Source: Candidatus Bipolaricaulota bacterium
Lineage (GTDB): Bacteria > Bipolaricaulota > Bipolaricaulia > RBG-16-55-9 > DRXL01
Direction: 5' to 3'
Assembly (NCBI GenBank): GCA_025060395.1
Contig: JANXCC010000008.1
Span: 1 to 64,000 of the forward strand
DNA length: 64,000 bases
Part shown: in pieces, positions 1-8,492 of the stretch
Layout: each line of letters starts with the position of its first letter
Numbering within the stretch: the stretch's first letter is position 1
Program-made: the position numbers and the translations under genes
The notes under the pieces: model-generated
Database searches by the model: none
The model's input: only the letters and a program-made list of their open reading frames with translations
What the model was told of the DNA's origin: nothing

Positions 1-358
1 ATCAGTTTCAGCCCAGCACAAGTGGACTTTGGCAGCGGGCTGCTGGTGCTGCGGGAGCAGTGCAACAGCATGGGGATCTGGGGACGGAGAAGGTGGGATT
101 ACCCATAGAGAAGACGCTGACGGTGAAGAACAAAAGGGGACAGTTGCGGTGACGCTGACGCTGAGCACGAGTGCGCCGTACCGGGTTGTGAGTGCGCTGC
201 CGACGCTCTCCCCAGGGCAGAGCGGGCAGGTGGTGGTGAAGTTCGATCCCAGTGAGTCTGGGACATTCACCGGGGCTGTGCAGGTGGGGATCAGTGGCGG
301 GCAGGGGAGCGTGACGTCGCCCCTGTTAGTGGGGCGTGGCCCACAAGATCGAGATTAG
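1..358 (+). pseudogene. Fragment of ASH/choice-of-anchor domain surface protein, frame-broken
   Basis: The left edge is inside a gene. Frame 1 opens with SFSPAQVDFG, the typical first strand of an ASH/choice-of-anchor D (immunoglobulin-like) module. The module continues in frame 3 (LPIEKTLTVKN, about 100-135) and then in frame 2 (TVAVTLTLSTSAPY to the stop at 356-358). At least two 1-base shifts are needed to read one domain; one falls at a run of A and G near 130-137. Such modules are usually tandem in secreted or cell-surface proteins. It is either a decayed gene or a stretch of indel errors in the assembly; the sequence alone cannot decide. Confidence 0.6.
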
Positions 359-1408
359 CAAGCAGCAGCTTGATTTTGGTATCGCATTTGTAAACAGTAC
401 AGAGTACCAAAGACTGACCATTAAGAACCAAGGGTTAAAAACTTTGTCGCTTGCTGTGAGCGCGACTATGCCATTCACTATAGTTTCTGAGAATTCGTTC
501 ACATTAACCCCAATTCAAAGTAGTGAGGTGGTAGTAAGCATTCATCCGACAGTGACAGGAAGTATTTCAGGGACCATACGCCTCACCAGCAGTTCCATGA
601 GCTTCGAGATACCTACTCGAGCCAGAGTGATGACTTACGAGGAGTATGCAGAAGCAATGCTTGGAGAAGTTCTAGTTTCTATTTCCTACCAGTGCGGCCC
701 TGGTTGCCAGCTGATGAAAGGGCTTTCTGGTTTACGCAGTACGGAGGTTCGGGATCCAGACAAGCTGAACTTACCTATGGTAGCGTTAATATACTTCACA
801 GCGTCATCCAAACAGGTAAGCCTAATGACCCTTTTCGATAGGCCATGGACGCTCATCGGAATTACTATGGGAGCTGACAGACAGCCATTTGACCCTTCAA
901 AGCATGGAAACTTCTTCTTGGTAGAGCGCATCACAGGAATTGCGGGGAGTAGCAATATCACTGTTGTAGCACGAGGAGATCATTGCTCATTTTGCTCGGC
1001 TAGCTACGGCCCCTCTGATATTATCTATTGGATAGAGCAAGCCTTGTACGTTTTAAACCAGCAAATAGCTGAGCAGGATCGAGGTATTATTTGTGTTCAC
1101 CAACCCCTTTGCACAAGGAACTGATATAGCCTTAGAAGTAGTAGAGAGCTATGTAAACAACCTACCAGAGAGAGTCAAGGCTAGCGTAGCCATATTAGTC
1201 GTTCGCGTGATGCCCAATGGAACAGTACAATTATAGGTGTATCGGAAAAGGCTGTGGCATGTATACCACAGAAGAATTGAGGGAAATGGCATGTAAGCAG
1301 GCAACAGGAAGAGCGGCTTGCGTTGCTGAACCATGGCGTCAACAGGAGGTTTCTTATGCTATTACTCAAAGCGATCAAGACGTCCAGCAGCATATTCATC
1401 GCGAGTAG
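336..1408 (+). pseudogene. ASH module plus unknown C-terminal domain, frame-broken
   Basis: From 336 a second ASH-like module is readable (KIEISKQQLDFG to about residue 95). A domain I do not recognise follows, with CGPGC and CSFCSASYG cysteine motifs, to a stop at 1124. Near 1085 the sense frame moves to frame 1, giving LFVFTNPFAQGTDIALEV and stopping at 1234-1236. Near 1220 it appears to move again to frame 2 (YNYRCIGKGCGMYTTEEL), ending at 1408. The FTNP region resembles the product at 2581-2928, which supports one original protein. It may be exported with the beta-helix protein encoded next. Pseudogene or sequencing indels; function unknown. Confidence 0.5.
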
Positions 1409-2624
1409 CGTGCTTGTGACACTCACTAGTGCCATGACCTCGCCGTTACCTATACATCAGATGGTGCCAAGATATGCTCAGCAAGAGCTCCCCATCATAC
1501 CGTCTATAACGCTGACTGTCTGCCCTGAAGGCCCACCGACTTGCGATTTTAAGAAGATTCAAGATGCTATAAATGCAGCACCTGAAACCCCACCGGTAAA
1601 GTCGTGGGAAGAAAAACCCGTGATACCAGTGATCGAAATTTCAGCTGGTACTTACGAAGAGAACCTGATCATCCTCAAGAGTCTTTGGCTTCAGGGAGCT
1701 GGGCGTGAACAAACAGCGGTGGTAGGAAAGCTAACAGGGCTAGATGCTCAACGCCCTACAATTTTTGTCGCTGGTTCCTGGCCCATCGCTATAGGCATCA
1801 CTGGTTTATACCTTGGAGGGGGTGCTGAGATAATCCAAATCGTGGGACAGGTAAGCGGTATAATCTCTAATAACAAGATCGTGGCCCTTGGAGAACAAGG
1901 ACGAGGAGGGATTTCGCTTCGGGGAGCGCTCTCTTACTTAGTGATATCTCACAATCTTATCGCTTTGGGCGAAGTGGGTATCATGCTGGAAAACGTTAGT
2001 CCTGCTCGTTATGAAGTAAAACCCGGCCCACTGGTATCAGATCCTGAGTATGGCGTGTGGGTTATTGAAAACGAGATCGGCAAAACTCGGCAAAGGGAGT
2101 GGGAGCCGAGCTGGGGCACCTACCCATTCTCCGGGCATGGGATAACTCTTCATCATACCAACGGCGTTGCTATCACTCGTAACTTTATCTCGGAGAATGC
2201 TCTAAGCGGTATCTTTGCAGGGGATGCTCAAATTGTCCTCATCTCAGAGAACACTCTGGCAACAAACGGGTCCGGCATCTGGATAGCGGTGCCTACTAAT
2301 CTTGGCATTAAACTATTAGGCAATCGTGTCATTGCCAATGGGACGGGAATTAACATCTGGACTGGGTTGGGGATTGAAATCGAGGGTAACACGATCTCCG
2401 ATAACCGGTCTGATGGGATTAGTGCCTGGCGTTTGCCTGTAGATCTATATCCTCTCACAGAGATTCAGTCTTTACAAAGTAACCTGATCGAACATAACAA
2501 GGGATACGGTATCGATCTAGACCCACAAACAATCAGGATCGTCACCTGCAAGAACAACCGAGTCTCCTTAAATCAGAAAGGTGACTACAGCTCCGAGGAG
2601 CTGCGTGCAAAATGTGGGGGTTAA
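1356..2624 (+). CDS. Secreted right-handed parallel beta-helix protein
   Basis: Intact 422-residue product. The ATG at 1356 is chosen because AGGAGG lies 5 bases upstream and because it opens a signal peptide (MLLLKAIKTSSSIFIASSVL). After it comes CPEGPPTCDFKKIQDAI and AGTYEENLII, the usual N-terminal cap of pectate-lyase-like/NosD-like helices. Many short turns follow with N-x-I and G-I-x-L patterns (ISNNKIVALG, ISHNLIALGE, ISENTLATNGSGI, NRVIANGTGI, NTISDNRSDGI). No catalytic residues can be assigned. It probably lies outside the cytoplasmic membrane. The start overlaps the tail of the preceding broken gene, and a damaged paralogue lies downstream. Confidence 0.8.
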   Translation: MLLLKAIKTSSSIFIASSVLVTLTSAMTSPLPIHQMVPRYAQQELPIIPSITLTVCPEGPPTCDFKKIQDAINAAPETPPVKSWEEKPVIPVIEISAGTYEENLIILKSLWLQGAGREQTAVVGKLTGLDAQRPTIFVAGSWPIAIGITGLYLGGGAEIIQIVGQVSGIISNNKIVALGEQGRGGISLRGALSYLVISHNLIALGEVGIMLENVSPARYEVKPGPLVSDPEYGVWVIENEIGKTRQREWEPSWGTYPFSGHGITLHHTNGVAITRNFISENALSGIFAGDAQIVLISENTLATNGSGIWIAVPTNLGIKLLGNRVIANGTGINIWTGLGIEIEGNTISDNRSDGISAWRLPVDLYPLTEIQSLQSNLIEHNKGYGIDLDPQTIRIVTCKNNRVSLNQKGDYSSEELRAKCGG

Positions 2625-2928
2625 AGCAAGCTCTACAATCAATTCTCTCCAGCTGGGCGACTATAATATCGTTGCTCTCGTCTTTACACGTCCAGGAGCA
2701 AAAGGTATTAATGATGTTATAACAGCACTGCAAGCAAATCAAGCCATTATGAATAGCTCTGTTCCAGTCATGGTTATCTGGAAAGACGCTAATGGCGAGA
2801 TCAATTATACTTGTGAACAACTTCCAGCAAAAATTAAATGGATTTTAGCTCAAAAGCTTGCTTCAGCCACGGATAATCATCGCTCTCGGTTTGGCCTTAA
2901 TAGCTGTTCTCATAGCAACAGCCGATAG
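2581..2928 (+). CDS. Small unknown protein, paralogue of the tail of the 336-1408 gene
   Basis: The open frame overlaps the 3' end of the beta-helix gene; the true start may be a GTG at 2611 or 2620. Its core (NIVALVFTRPGAKGINDVI, then VMVIWKDANGEINYTCEQL) matches in layout the FTNPFAQGTDIAL ... MPNGTVQ ... NYRC stretch of the upstream broken gene. Both copies end by overlapping the signal-peptide start of a beta-helix gene, so they look like products of a tandem duplication. There is no signal peptide and no known domain that I recognise. Confidence 0.45.
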   Translation: MTTAPRSCVQNVGVKASSTINSLQLGDYNIVALVFTRPGAKGINDVITALQANQAIMNSSVPVMVIWKDANGEINYTCEQLPAKIKWILAQKLASATDNHRSRFGLNSCSHSNSR

Positions 2929-3887
2929 TCGTCTGTCCCCAAGGGCTTCCATCTTGCCATTTTGCCCGGATTCAAGATGCAATTGACGCTGTACCTGAGG
3001 AAACAATCATTGTGATCAAAGCCGGCACTTACGAGGAGAACTTGATCATTCGCAAGAGCCTTACCCTCCAGGCTGCCGAAGGTGAGCGTGTAGTCGTCAA
3101 GAGCGCCACGGAGAGTTTGCCAACGTTGCTCTTGGTAAATGGACGCCCAATCCATTAAGGGTCATAGGGCTCACGAATCCAGCCAGCTCGTCCACATCAG
3201 GGCAATGGCATCGAGATCATGGGCATGGTAACTGCTCGTATCGAACGCAATACGATTCATGACCACCAATGGGGTATACTCGTTTTAGGGAAAGTCGGGC
3301 AAGCAGGTCTCTCCGAGCTCCCTGTGGTCATTCATGAAAACACGATCCATAGTAGTATCTGGATATGGCAGAGCACTACAGTGGCCGTTTCCAAGAATGC
3401 GATACTGCGTAATGAAGCCTCCGAACCAATTGTAATAGCCATAGACGATTCTGGGGACATCGTAATTTCAGAAAACCTTATTGAAGGGAGCCTTGGGGTG
3501 TGGATTTCACAATCGTTCGTCAAGATGATGACACGTAACATCATTAGGAAGAACTTTATCAGCATCTATACAGAAGGATCAAGAGTCTCACTAAGCGACA
3601 ACCAGATTGAGCAGAATGGGTGGGGTGTTGCCGTTGCATCGAGATGGCGGGGGCCTCAGGACTCCTTAGTACAGCTGACCGGGAATCGCATCACTCAACA
3701 AGAGTATTACGGCCTAGTGGTGAGTGCGAAGGAGGGTAAAATTGCTACCCTGTGCTACAATCAGCGAGAACCCGAAAGAAGACAGCATGTGAAGAGAAGA
3801 ACTTTGATCGCCCTATTCATGAAAAGCTTCTTGCAGGGAGAAGCTCAAGCCCCAGGAGTTCTTGTATCTCAGATACGCGATGGCTAA
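2858..3887 (+). pseudogene. Second beta-helix protein gene, broken by several frameshifts
   Basis: A TTG at 2858 begins a signal-peptide-like stretch (QPRIIIALGLALIAVLIATA, frame 2). Frame 0 then carries VVCPQGLPSCHFARIQDAID and AGTYEENLIIRKSL, clearly paralogous to the 1356 gene, ending at 3156-3158. Frame 1 carries PLRVIGLTNPAS, and frame 0 resumes (GIEIMGMVTARIERNTIHDH) through 3219-3887. Near the end the sense may move again to frame 1 (SENPKEDSM, stop at 3790-3792). Three or four shifts within 1 kb make it non-functional as read. The 3' end overlaps the convergent tolC-like gene. Confidence 0.6.
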
Positions 3888-5153
3888 CTTATATAAAGCT
3901 GCGCGACGCTCGTTCTCGAACTCTCGCTGTTCAAGGAGAAACGCCTCCCAGTCCAGAGGACTGAGCAGCCCGCGCTCAAGCTGCTGGTGCTTCATCTCGT
4001 GCTGCAACGCCATGAGCTCGCTTCGTAAAGCGAGCACATCGAGCTGGCTATACGCCTCATGGAGGGCATTGCGCTGGGTCAGTAGCTCTAATTTGACAGT
4101 CTTTGCAGTGGAGGAGAGCGCTTGTTGAGCCGCAGCAAAGGCTTGGTGGGCCCTCTCCAGCTTGAGTGCGTGATCTGCGAGAAAGCTGAGATGCACCCCG
4201 AGTCCTATGCTCCATCCGGCGCTGTGCGGCTCATAGCTGACCGTCAGCCCAACTTTTGGCAGAGCGTTGTACTGAACTTTGAGCTTTGTTGTAAAGCGTT
4301 CCCCGAGTTGTTGCATGGCTCGCCGCACCCGCGCATCTTTGAAGACGACTTCGGGAGTGATCTCTATATGCAAGAGCACCTCGGCAAGATCTTTGAGCTC
4401 GGCTCTCACGGTCGGCGCTTGCCAGGTGGGCATCTCGTCTATCCCATAGGTTATGAGAAATCTCTCTTGGGCGAGGGCGAAGTCACGCTGGAGCTTTGCT
4501 AAAGTCAGCTCGCTCTGGCGCAGCTCGATCTGCGCGGCTAGGAGCTCGGTTTGTTCGGCCTGACCGCTCTGGACTCTGCTGCGCACGGCATCTACAAGCT
4601 TTTTAGCGAGCTCGACCCGTGCCTGGGCGATCGCGATGGACTCTCGGACTATGGTCAAATCTAACAGCTCGCTGAGCGCATCCAGCATGACCTGACGTTG
4701 CCTCTCTGCGAGAGCGTGTTTGGCTTCTTCGAGCGCAACCTGGCGGCGATCAAGCTCGAGGGTTGCATCGGTGAGCCTGAATCCAAACACAGGCTGAGTC
4801 ACCTCGCCGGTGAGGGAGCCCCGGAAACTCCCGTCAGCGTAGCTGATAGTGCCGGTGTAGCTAAAGCGCAGCGTTGTCCCAAGGGGCAAGCTCATATTCG
4901 CTGAGAACGTGAGGCTGCCTTGCCAGCTGCCCCCTGAAAAACCGATGGGCAGAGCGCTCACGGTGAGCTGAGGCATCCATATGCTCTGTCGGAAGAGCTT
5001 CAGCTCTCGCTCAGCCGCCGCGATATCGTCTTGGGCTTGTAGGATCACCGGTGCACGCTGCGCTATCTGCTGAATGATCTCAGAGACAGACTGTGCCTGA
5101 GCTGATACGACGCAGAGCGTTCCCAAAATCACGGTAAAGAAGACACGCTTCAT
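3813..5153 (-). CDS. TolC-family outer membrane efflux protein
   Basis: 446 residues, the usual size for TolC/OEP proteins, which form trimeric outer-membrane channels for efflux or type I secretion. The start at 5153 is chosen because it opens a signal peptide (MKRVFFTVILGTLCVVSAQA). Two OEP repeats follow with long helices (AAERELKLF, ALEEAKHALAERQRQV, LAAQIELRQSELTLAKLQRD, then LKLERAHQAFAAAQQAL). No inner-membrane pump or adaptor is beside it. A TATAAT box ends 9 bases before the ATG with no Shine-Dalgarno, so the mRNA may be nearly leaderless. An upstream terminator isolates it from the preceding gene. Confidence 0.88.
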   Translation of the reverse strand: MKRVFFTVILGTLCVVSAQAQSVSEIIQQIAQRAPVILQAQDDIAAAERELKLFRQSIWMPQLTVSALPIGFSGGSWQGSLTFSANMSLPLGTTLRFSYTGTISYADGSFRGSLTGEVTQPVFGFRLTDATLELDRRQVALEEAKHALAERQRQVMLDALSELLDLTIVRESIAIAQARVELAKKLVDAVRSRVQSGQAEQTELLAAQIELRQSELTLAKLQRDFALAQERFLITYGIDEMPTWQAPTVRAELKDLAEVLLHIEITPEVVFKDARVRRAMQQLGERFTTKLKVQYNALPKVGLTVSYEPHSAGWSIGLGVHLSFLADHALKLERAHQAFAAAQQALSSTAKTVKLELLTQRNALHEAYSQLDVLALRSELMALQHEMKHQQLERGLLSPLDWEAFLLEQREFENERRAALYKLAIAYLRYKNSWGLSFSLQEAFHE

Positions 5154-5162
5154 AGCACAGAG

Positions 5163-5168
5163 ATTATA
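5163..5168 (-). promoter_or_regulatory. -10 box of tolC-like gene
   Basis: Perfect TATAAT on the minus strand, nine bases before the ATG at 5153. The -35 region is poor. With normal spacing, transcription would begin about 2-3 bases before the start codon. Confidence 0.5.
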
Positions 5169-5186
5169 CTGAGCTTGTGAAGAAAG

Positions 5187-5218
5187 AAAAAAGCTCAGAT
5201 GGGGTCGCCATCTGGGCT
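5187..5218 (-). terminator. Rho-independent terminator of the 5234-6013 gene
   Basis: On the minus strand AGCCCAGATGG pairs with CCATCTGAGCT (11 bp, one mismatch, 5-base loop) and runs into TTTTTT. It lies 16 bases after the stop codon of the beta-barrel-like gene and before the tolC-like promoter. Confidence 0.8.
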
Positions 5219-5233
5219 TTGCGGGCGTGCGTT

Positions 5234-6013
5234 CTAGAAGCCTAGACCGAGGGAGAGCCCCTTGGCCATCCACCCAATCGTCAAGGTCTGTGTCCAGCCC
5301 GCTTTGCTAAAGACTGTCGTCCCGACAAAGAGATAGTCCCTAAACTGTCTACTGATGCTCAAAGTATCTGACGTGAAGCCTTCAAGGGTGTAGACGGTCG
5401 TGCGTGTGAGGGACCACTCTTGAACGCGGAGCGCCATTTGCCAGATCTCTTGAGAGAGCCCGGAGCTTGTGAGCTCGGTCTTTCGAGTGATCGAGACCCC
5501 CTGCACGGAGAAGCCCATCGTGAAAGCTTGCTTGGCAAACCCCTGTAGGGTCATGGTCGTTGCGCTGGCGAGCAAGACCCCTTCGAGTGTCCGCGTCGAA
5601 GCTCCAATAGTAACGCTGTCAAAGCTGAAGGTGAACTCCGGCAGGAGCGTATAGCTATAAGCGAACGTTGCTGAAAGAGTCAGCCCCGCATACTGCGTGC
5701 TCACAGTAGTCTGATCACGGAAAGTGCCTTTGGGATCGATGATGGACTGATCAACCACAGTAAAGCCGGCGAACTCCCCTTGAGTGATAAGGATGAGCTG
5801 CTTCATAGCCATGGGCATCAGGGCGAGATCGAGCTGTCCGCTCATTTGCCAGCCTTGGATCACTGTCTTAGCTTGCACCGAACAGAACATCTGATCGAGC
5901 GCAGCTCCTGCGGATGTGAGCGGAAGGCTGAAAGAAACCGTCATGTCGAGCGTCTGCGCTGTAGCAGTCATACTCAATCCCAGCGCGATGAAGATTATGA
6001 ACAGTCTCTTCAT
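5234..6013 (-). CDS. Exported beta-barrel-like protein
   Basis: 259 residues. The ATG at 6013 follows AAGGAGG and opens a signal peptide (MKRLFIIFIALGLSMTATAQ). The mature part is rich in alternating polar and hydrophobic strands with many Thr and Ser (LTLSATFAYSYT, FTFSFDSVTIGAS, SLTRTTVYTLEGF). It ends LSLGLGF, with the C-terminal aromatic residue expected for Bam-assembled outer-membrane barrels. I do not recognise the family. It has its own promoter and terminator and precedes the tolC-like gene, so a role in the outer membrane is likely but unproven. Confidence 0.7.
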   Translation of the reverse strand: MKRLFIIFIALGLSMTATAQTLDMTVSFSLPLTSAGAALDQMFCSVQAKTVIQGWQMSGQLDLALMPMAMKQLILITQGEFAGFTVVDQSIIDPKGTFRDQTTVSTQYAGLTLSATFAYSYTLLPEFTFSFDSVTIGASTRTLEGVLLASATTMTLQGFAKQAFTMGFSVQGVSITRKTELTSSGLSQEIWQMALRVQEWSLTRTTVYTLEGFTSDTLSISRQFRDYLFVGTTVFSKAGWTQTLTIGWMAKGLSLGLGF

Positions 6014-6036
6014 ACCGACCTCCTTTTCCCTTGTCT

Positions 6037-6065
6037 AGCATACTTGGGACATCTGGGCTTGTCAG
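6037..6065 (-). promoter_or_regulatory. Promoter of beta-barrel-like gene
   Basis: Minus strand CTGACA, 17-base spacer, TATGCT. The predicted start lies about 15-20 bases upstream of the AAGGAGG of the 6013 gene. Confidence 0.6.
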
Positions 6066-6086
6066 TCATAGGGATTACCGAAGACC

Positions 6087-6115
6087 TTGCTCGGTTGCTA
6101 TTCTTTTCATACAAT
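6087..6115 (+). promoter_or_regulatory. Promoter of the aminotransferase gene
   Basis: Plus strand TTGCTC, 17-base spacer, TACAAT. Transcription would start near 6122, leaving about 34 bases of leader before the ATG at 6156. Confidence 0.55.
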
Positions 6116-6155
6116 AATGGTCAATTCGCACTTCGTGCAGAGAGAGAGAACAACT

Positions 6156-7355
6156 ATGAAGCTTGCGCAGAGAGTGACGCAGATCACGCCGTCGGCGACG
6201 ATGGCTGTCAAGCGCGCGGCTGATGAACTCAAGCGCCAGGGAGTCAACGTTATCGATCTTGGGCCGGGCGAGCCCGATTTCCCCACCCCAGAGCACATCA
6301 AGCGCGCGGCTGAAGAGGCGCTCGCGCAAAATTTTACGAAATACACAGCCGAGACCGGCATCTGGGAGCTGCGCGACGCCATCGCACAGAAATACAATAG
6401 AGAGTACAACACGCGCTACACAGCAGAGAACGTGCTCGTCACCAGCGGGGCTAAGCACGCCTTGTACAATATCGCCGTAGCGCTCTTTGAGCCTGGTGAT
6501 GAAGTGCTCATTCCTGTTCCCTATTGGGTGAGTTTCCCAGAGCAGATCAAACTTGCGGGAGCTAGACCGGTCTTCGTCCCCACGGGAGAAGATTTTCGAC
6601 TGACTGCCGATCTCATCCGAGAACATGTCACTCAACACACGAAAGCGCTCATCTTGAACTCGCCCAATAACCCCGCCGGCACAGTGCTTGACCGACAGCG
6701 CTTGCAAGCGATTATCGAGCTGGCTCAACGACATAAGCTCTGGGTGATTTACGATGAGTGTTATGAGAAGTTTCTCTATGAGGGCGAACACATCAGCGCC
6801 GTCGAATTTGATACGGAGCGCGTTATAGCCGTTAGCTCGGCATCGAAGACGTATGCGATGACCGGCTGGCGCGTGGGCTGGTCGGTTGCTCCCAAAGAGC
6901 TGACGCGCGCCATGGCGGCTATTCAAAGTCACACTACGTCGCATCCGTCGTCTATCTCACAGAAAGCTGCATTAGCCGCTCTCACAGGAGACCAATCGTG
7001 CGTCACCCACATGCTTGTAGAGTACCGCAGGCGTCGAGAGTTCGTGCTCAGCGAGCTGCGCACCATCGAAGGGATAGAGTTCACTGTGCCGCAGGGGACT
7101 TTCTTCGTCTTCCCTAAAGTGGCGCGCTGCTTCAATGGGCACATCCAGAACTCCGTTGAGTTCGCGCGTTATCTATTAGAGAGCGCGCACGTTGCTGTTG
7201 TCCCTGGCGTAGCATTTGGTGCTGAGGGCTACGTTCGCATCTCCTACGCAACTTCGATGGAACAGTTGCGCGAGGGCTTGAGGCGCCTGCGCAAGGGAGT
7301 AGTTGCCTTACGAAGCTTTGGAGTCCGAGCTCAAGATCACTTCGTGAATCTCTAA
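6156..7355 (+). CDS. PLP-dependent class I aspartate/aromatic aminotransferase
   Basis: 399 residues, fold type I aminotransferase of the AspC/PatA subgroup (Igamma), transferring amino groups between aspartate or aromatic amino acids and 2-oxoglutarate. The start at 6156 matches the family N-terminus (MKLAQRVTQITPSATMAV). Visible signs are DLGPGEPDFPTP near residue 40, NSPNNPAG, YDECYEKF, the PLP lysine K231 in SSASKTYAMTGWRVGW, and the substrate-carboxylate arginine in GYVRISYA. The C-terminal 20 residues overlap the convergent ABM gene by 48 bases. The exact substrate cannot be told from sequence. Confidence 0.92.
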   Translation: MKLAQRVTQITPSATMAVKRAADELKRQGVNVIDLGPGEPDFPTPEHIKRAAEEALAQNFTKYTAETGIWELRDAIAQKYNREYNTRYTAENVLVTSGAKHALYNIAVALFEPGDEVLIPVPYWVSFPEQIKLAGARPVFVPTGEDFRLTADLIREHVTQHTKALILNSPNNPAGTVLDRQRLQAIIELAQRHKLWVIYDECYEKFLYEGEHISAVEFDTERVIAVSSASKTYAMTGWRVGWSVAPKELTRAMAAIQSHTTSHPSSISQKAALAALTGDQSCVTHMLVEYRRRREFVLSELRTIEGIEFTVPQGTFFVFPKVARCFNGHIQNSVEFARYLLESAHVAVVPGVAFGAEGYVRISYATSMEQLREGLRRLRKGVVALRSFGVRAQDHFVNL

Positions 7356-7625
7356 GACATTAGGTCCCGCAAACATCTCCTTGGGGGGACGTGGGTTAGC
7401 CGAGTGAGCCTTTTCAAACTCTGGACTCTTCGTCCAGTTTTCGAACGCTTCGTAGCTCTCCCAATACGTCATAGAAATATAATAATCACCCTGAATGGGC
7501 TTGAGGAGCTGAAACTTAATGAACCCCGGCATCCCCTCGACGAGCTTCTGACGATTCTTGAAACGCTCCTCAAACTGTTTCTCATAGCCCTTGGCGACGG
7601 GAATGCGATTGGCCACGACGATCAT
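7308..7625 (-). CDS. ABM-domain monooxygenase (HmoA/IsdG-like fold)
   Basis: 105 residues, a full single antibiotic-biosynthesis-monooxygenase domain. It shows the usual start (MIVVANRIPVAKGYEKQFEE), the FxxxQLL strand, and YWESYEAFENWTKSPEFEKAH, the hallmark W-S-x-x-A/F-x-x-W pattern. Members degrade haem or oxidise aromatic compounds, often as dimers; the substrate here is unknown. AAGGAGG lies 7 bases before the ATG, behind a good promoter. Likely cytoplasmic and monocistronic. Confidence 0.82.
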   Translation of the reverse strand: MIVVANRIPVAKGYEKQFEERFKNRQKLVEGMPGFIKFQLLKPIQGDYYISMTYWESYEAFENWTKSPEFEKAHSANPRPPKEMFAGPNVLEIHEVILSSDSKAS

Positions 7626-7658
7626 GCGAATTCCTCCTTCGCTTGAGTATCGACAAAA

Positions 7659-7687
7659 ATCCTACTAAGTTAGTCCACTTTTGTCAA
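7659..7687 (-). promoter_or_regulatory. Promoter of the ABM gene
   Basis: Minus strand TTGACA, 17-base spacer, TAGGAT, about 30 bases upstream of the start codon. Confidence 0.65.
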
Positions 7688-7811
7688 GCTTCCCTTTCGC
7701 CGGGATACGTTTGAGCTTAGTGGCATCAGTTCCCTCTCCATTCCTCCAAGGGCGTGAGTATCGCTAGGTCATCTATAGCCTCTCTCTTCCTTGTATGGAG
7801 CACGTTGATTA

Positions 7812-8492
7812 TCAAATATGGTCGATCAGGCCATCCCTTATGTGAACTAGGCGCGACGCGCGCTCCATTACTTTGGGATCGTGCGTGGAGAAGACGAACG
7901 TCGTGCCGCGCTTGGTATTGAGATCGTGCATAAGCTCGATAATTGCTTTGCCTGTCTCGGAATCTAAGTTTGCTGTTGGCTCGTCGGCGAGAACCAACGC
8001 CGGCTCAGTCACGAGCGCCCGCGCGATAGAGACCCTCTGTTGTTGTCCCCCGGACATCTCGTCAGGACGATGATACGCAAAGTCGCTGATCCCGAGAGAT
8101 TCTAAAAGTTCGTACACACGGCGACGGCGCTCTGCTGCGCTCACACCCAGTAAGAGTAATGGTAGCTCGACGTTCTCATACGCGGTGAGCACCGGGACGA
8201 GATTAAAATTCTGAAAGACAAACCCCAGGCGCCGCCGCCGCACCCACGCCAGTTCTTTTGCCGAGAGCCTCGAGACGTCTTGTCCCTCCAGAACGATGCG
8301 CCCTGACGTGGGCTTATCCAGACAACCGATCAAATTCAAGAGCGTCGTCTTGCCCGACCCCGATGGCCCGGCAACGCACAAGAACTCCCCACGCTGAATC
8401 TCTAGCGAGACGCCGCGCAGAGCTTTCACGATAGTGCGCCCCAGCGTGTACTCTTTAGTGACATTCTCCACACGGACGACGGCTTCGCTCAT
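7812..8492 (-). CDS. LolD/MacB-like ABC transporter ATPase
   Basis: 226 residues. The ATG at 8492 overlaps the preceding stop as ATGA, indicating translational coupling, so it is preferred to the in-frame upstream ATG. Walker A is GPSGSGKT, the signature MSGGQQQR, Walker B LVLADEPTANLD, with the H-loop STHD. The LGFVFQNFNLVPVLTAYENV stretch is typical of the LolD/MacB/SalX branch (MJ0796 type). With the FtsX-like permease and LolA-like protein encoded upstream in the same operon, it probably powers release of lipoproteins or lipids from the inner membrane. Confidence 0.9.
   Translation of the reverse strand: MSEAVVRVENVTKEYTLGRTIVKALRGVSLEIQRGEFLCVAGPSGSGKTTLLNLIGCLDKPTSGRIVLEGQDVSRLSAKELAWVRRRRLGFVFQNFNLVPVLTAYENVELPLLLLGVSAAERRRRVYELLESLGISDFAYHRPDEMSGGQQQRVSIARALVTEPALVLADEPTANLDSETGKAIIELMHDLNTKRGTTFVFSTHDPKVMERASRLVHIRDGLIDHI

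Noticed and set aside
6075-6944. 289-codon open frame on the minus strand inside the aminotransferase gene
   Set aside because: Fully antisense to a well-conserved enzyme; composition matches a codon-bias shadow and no domain is seen.
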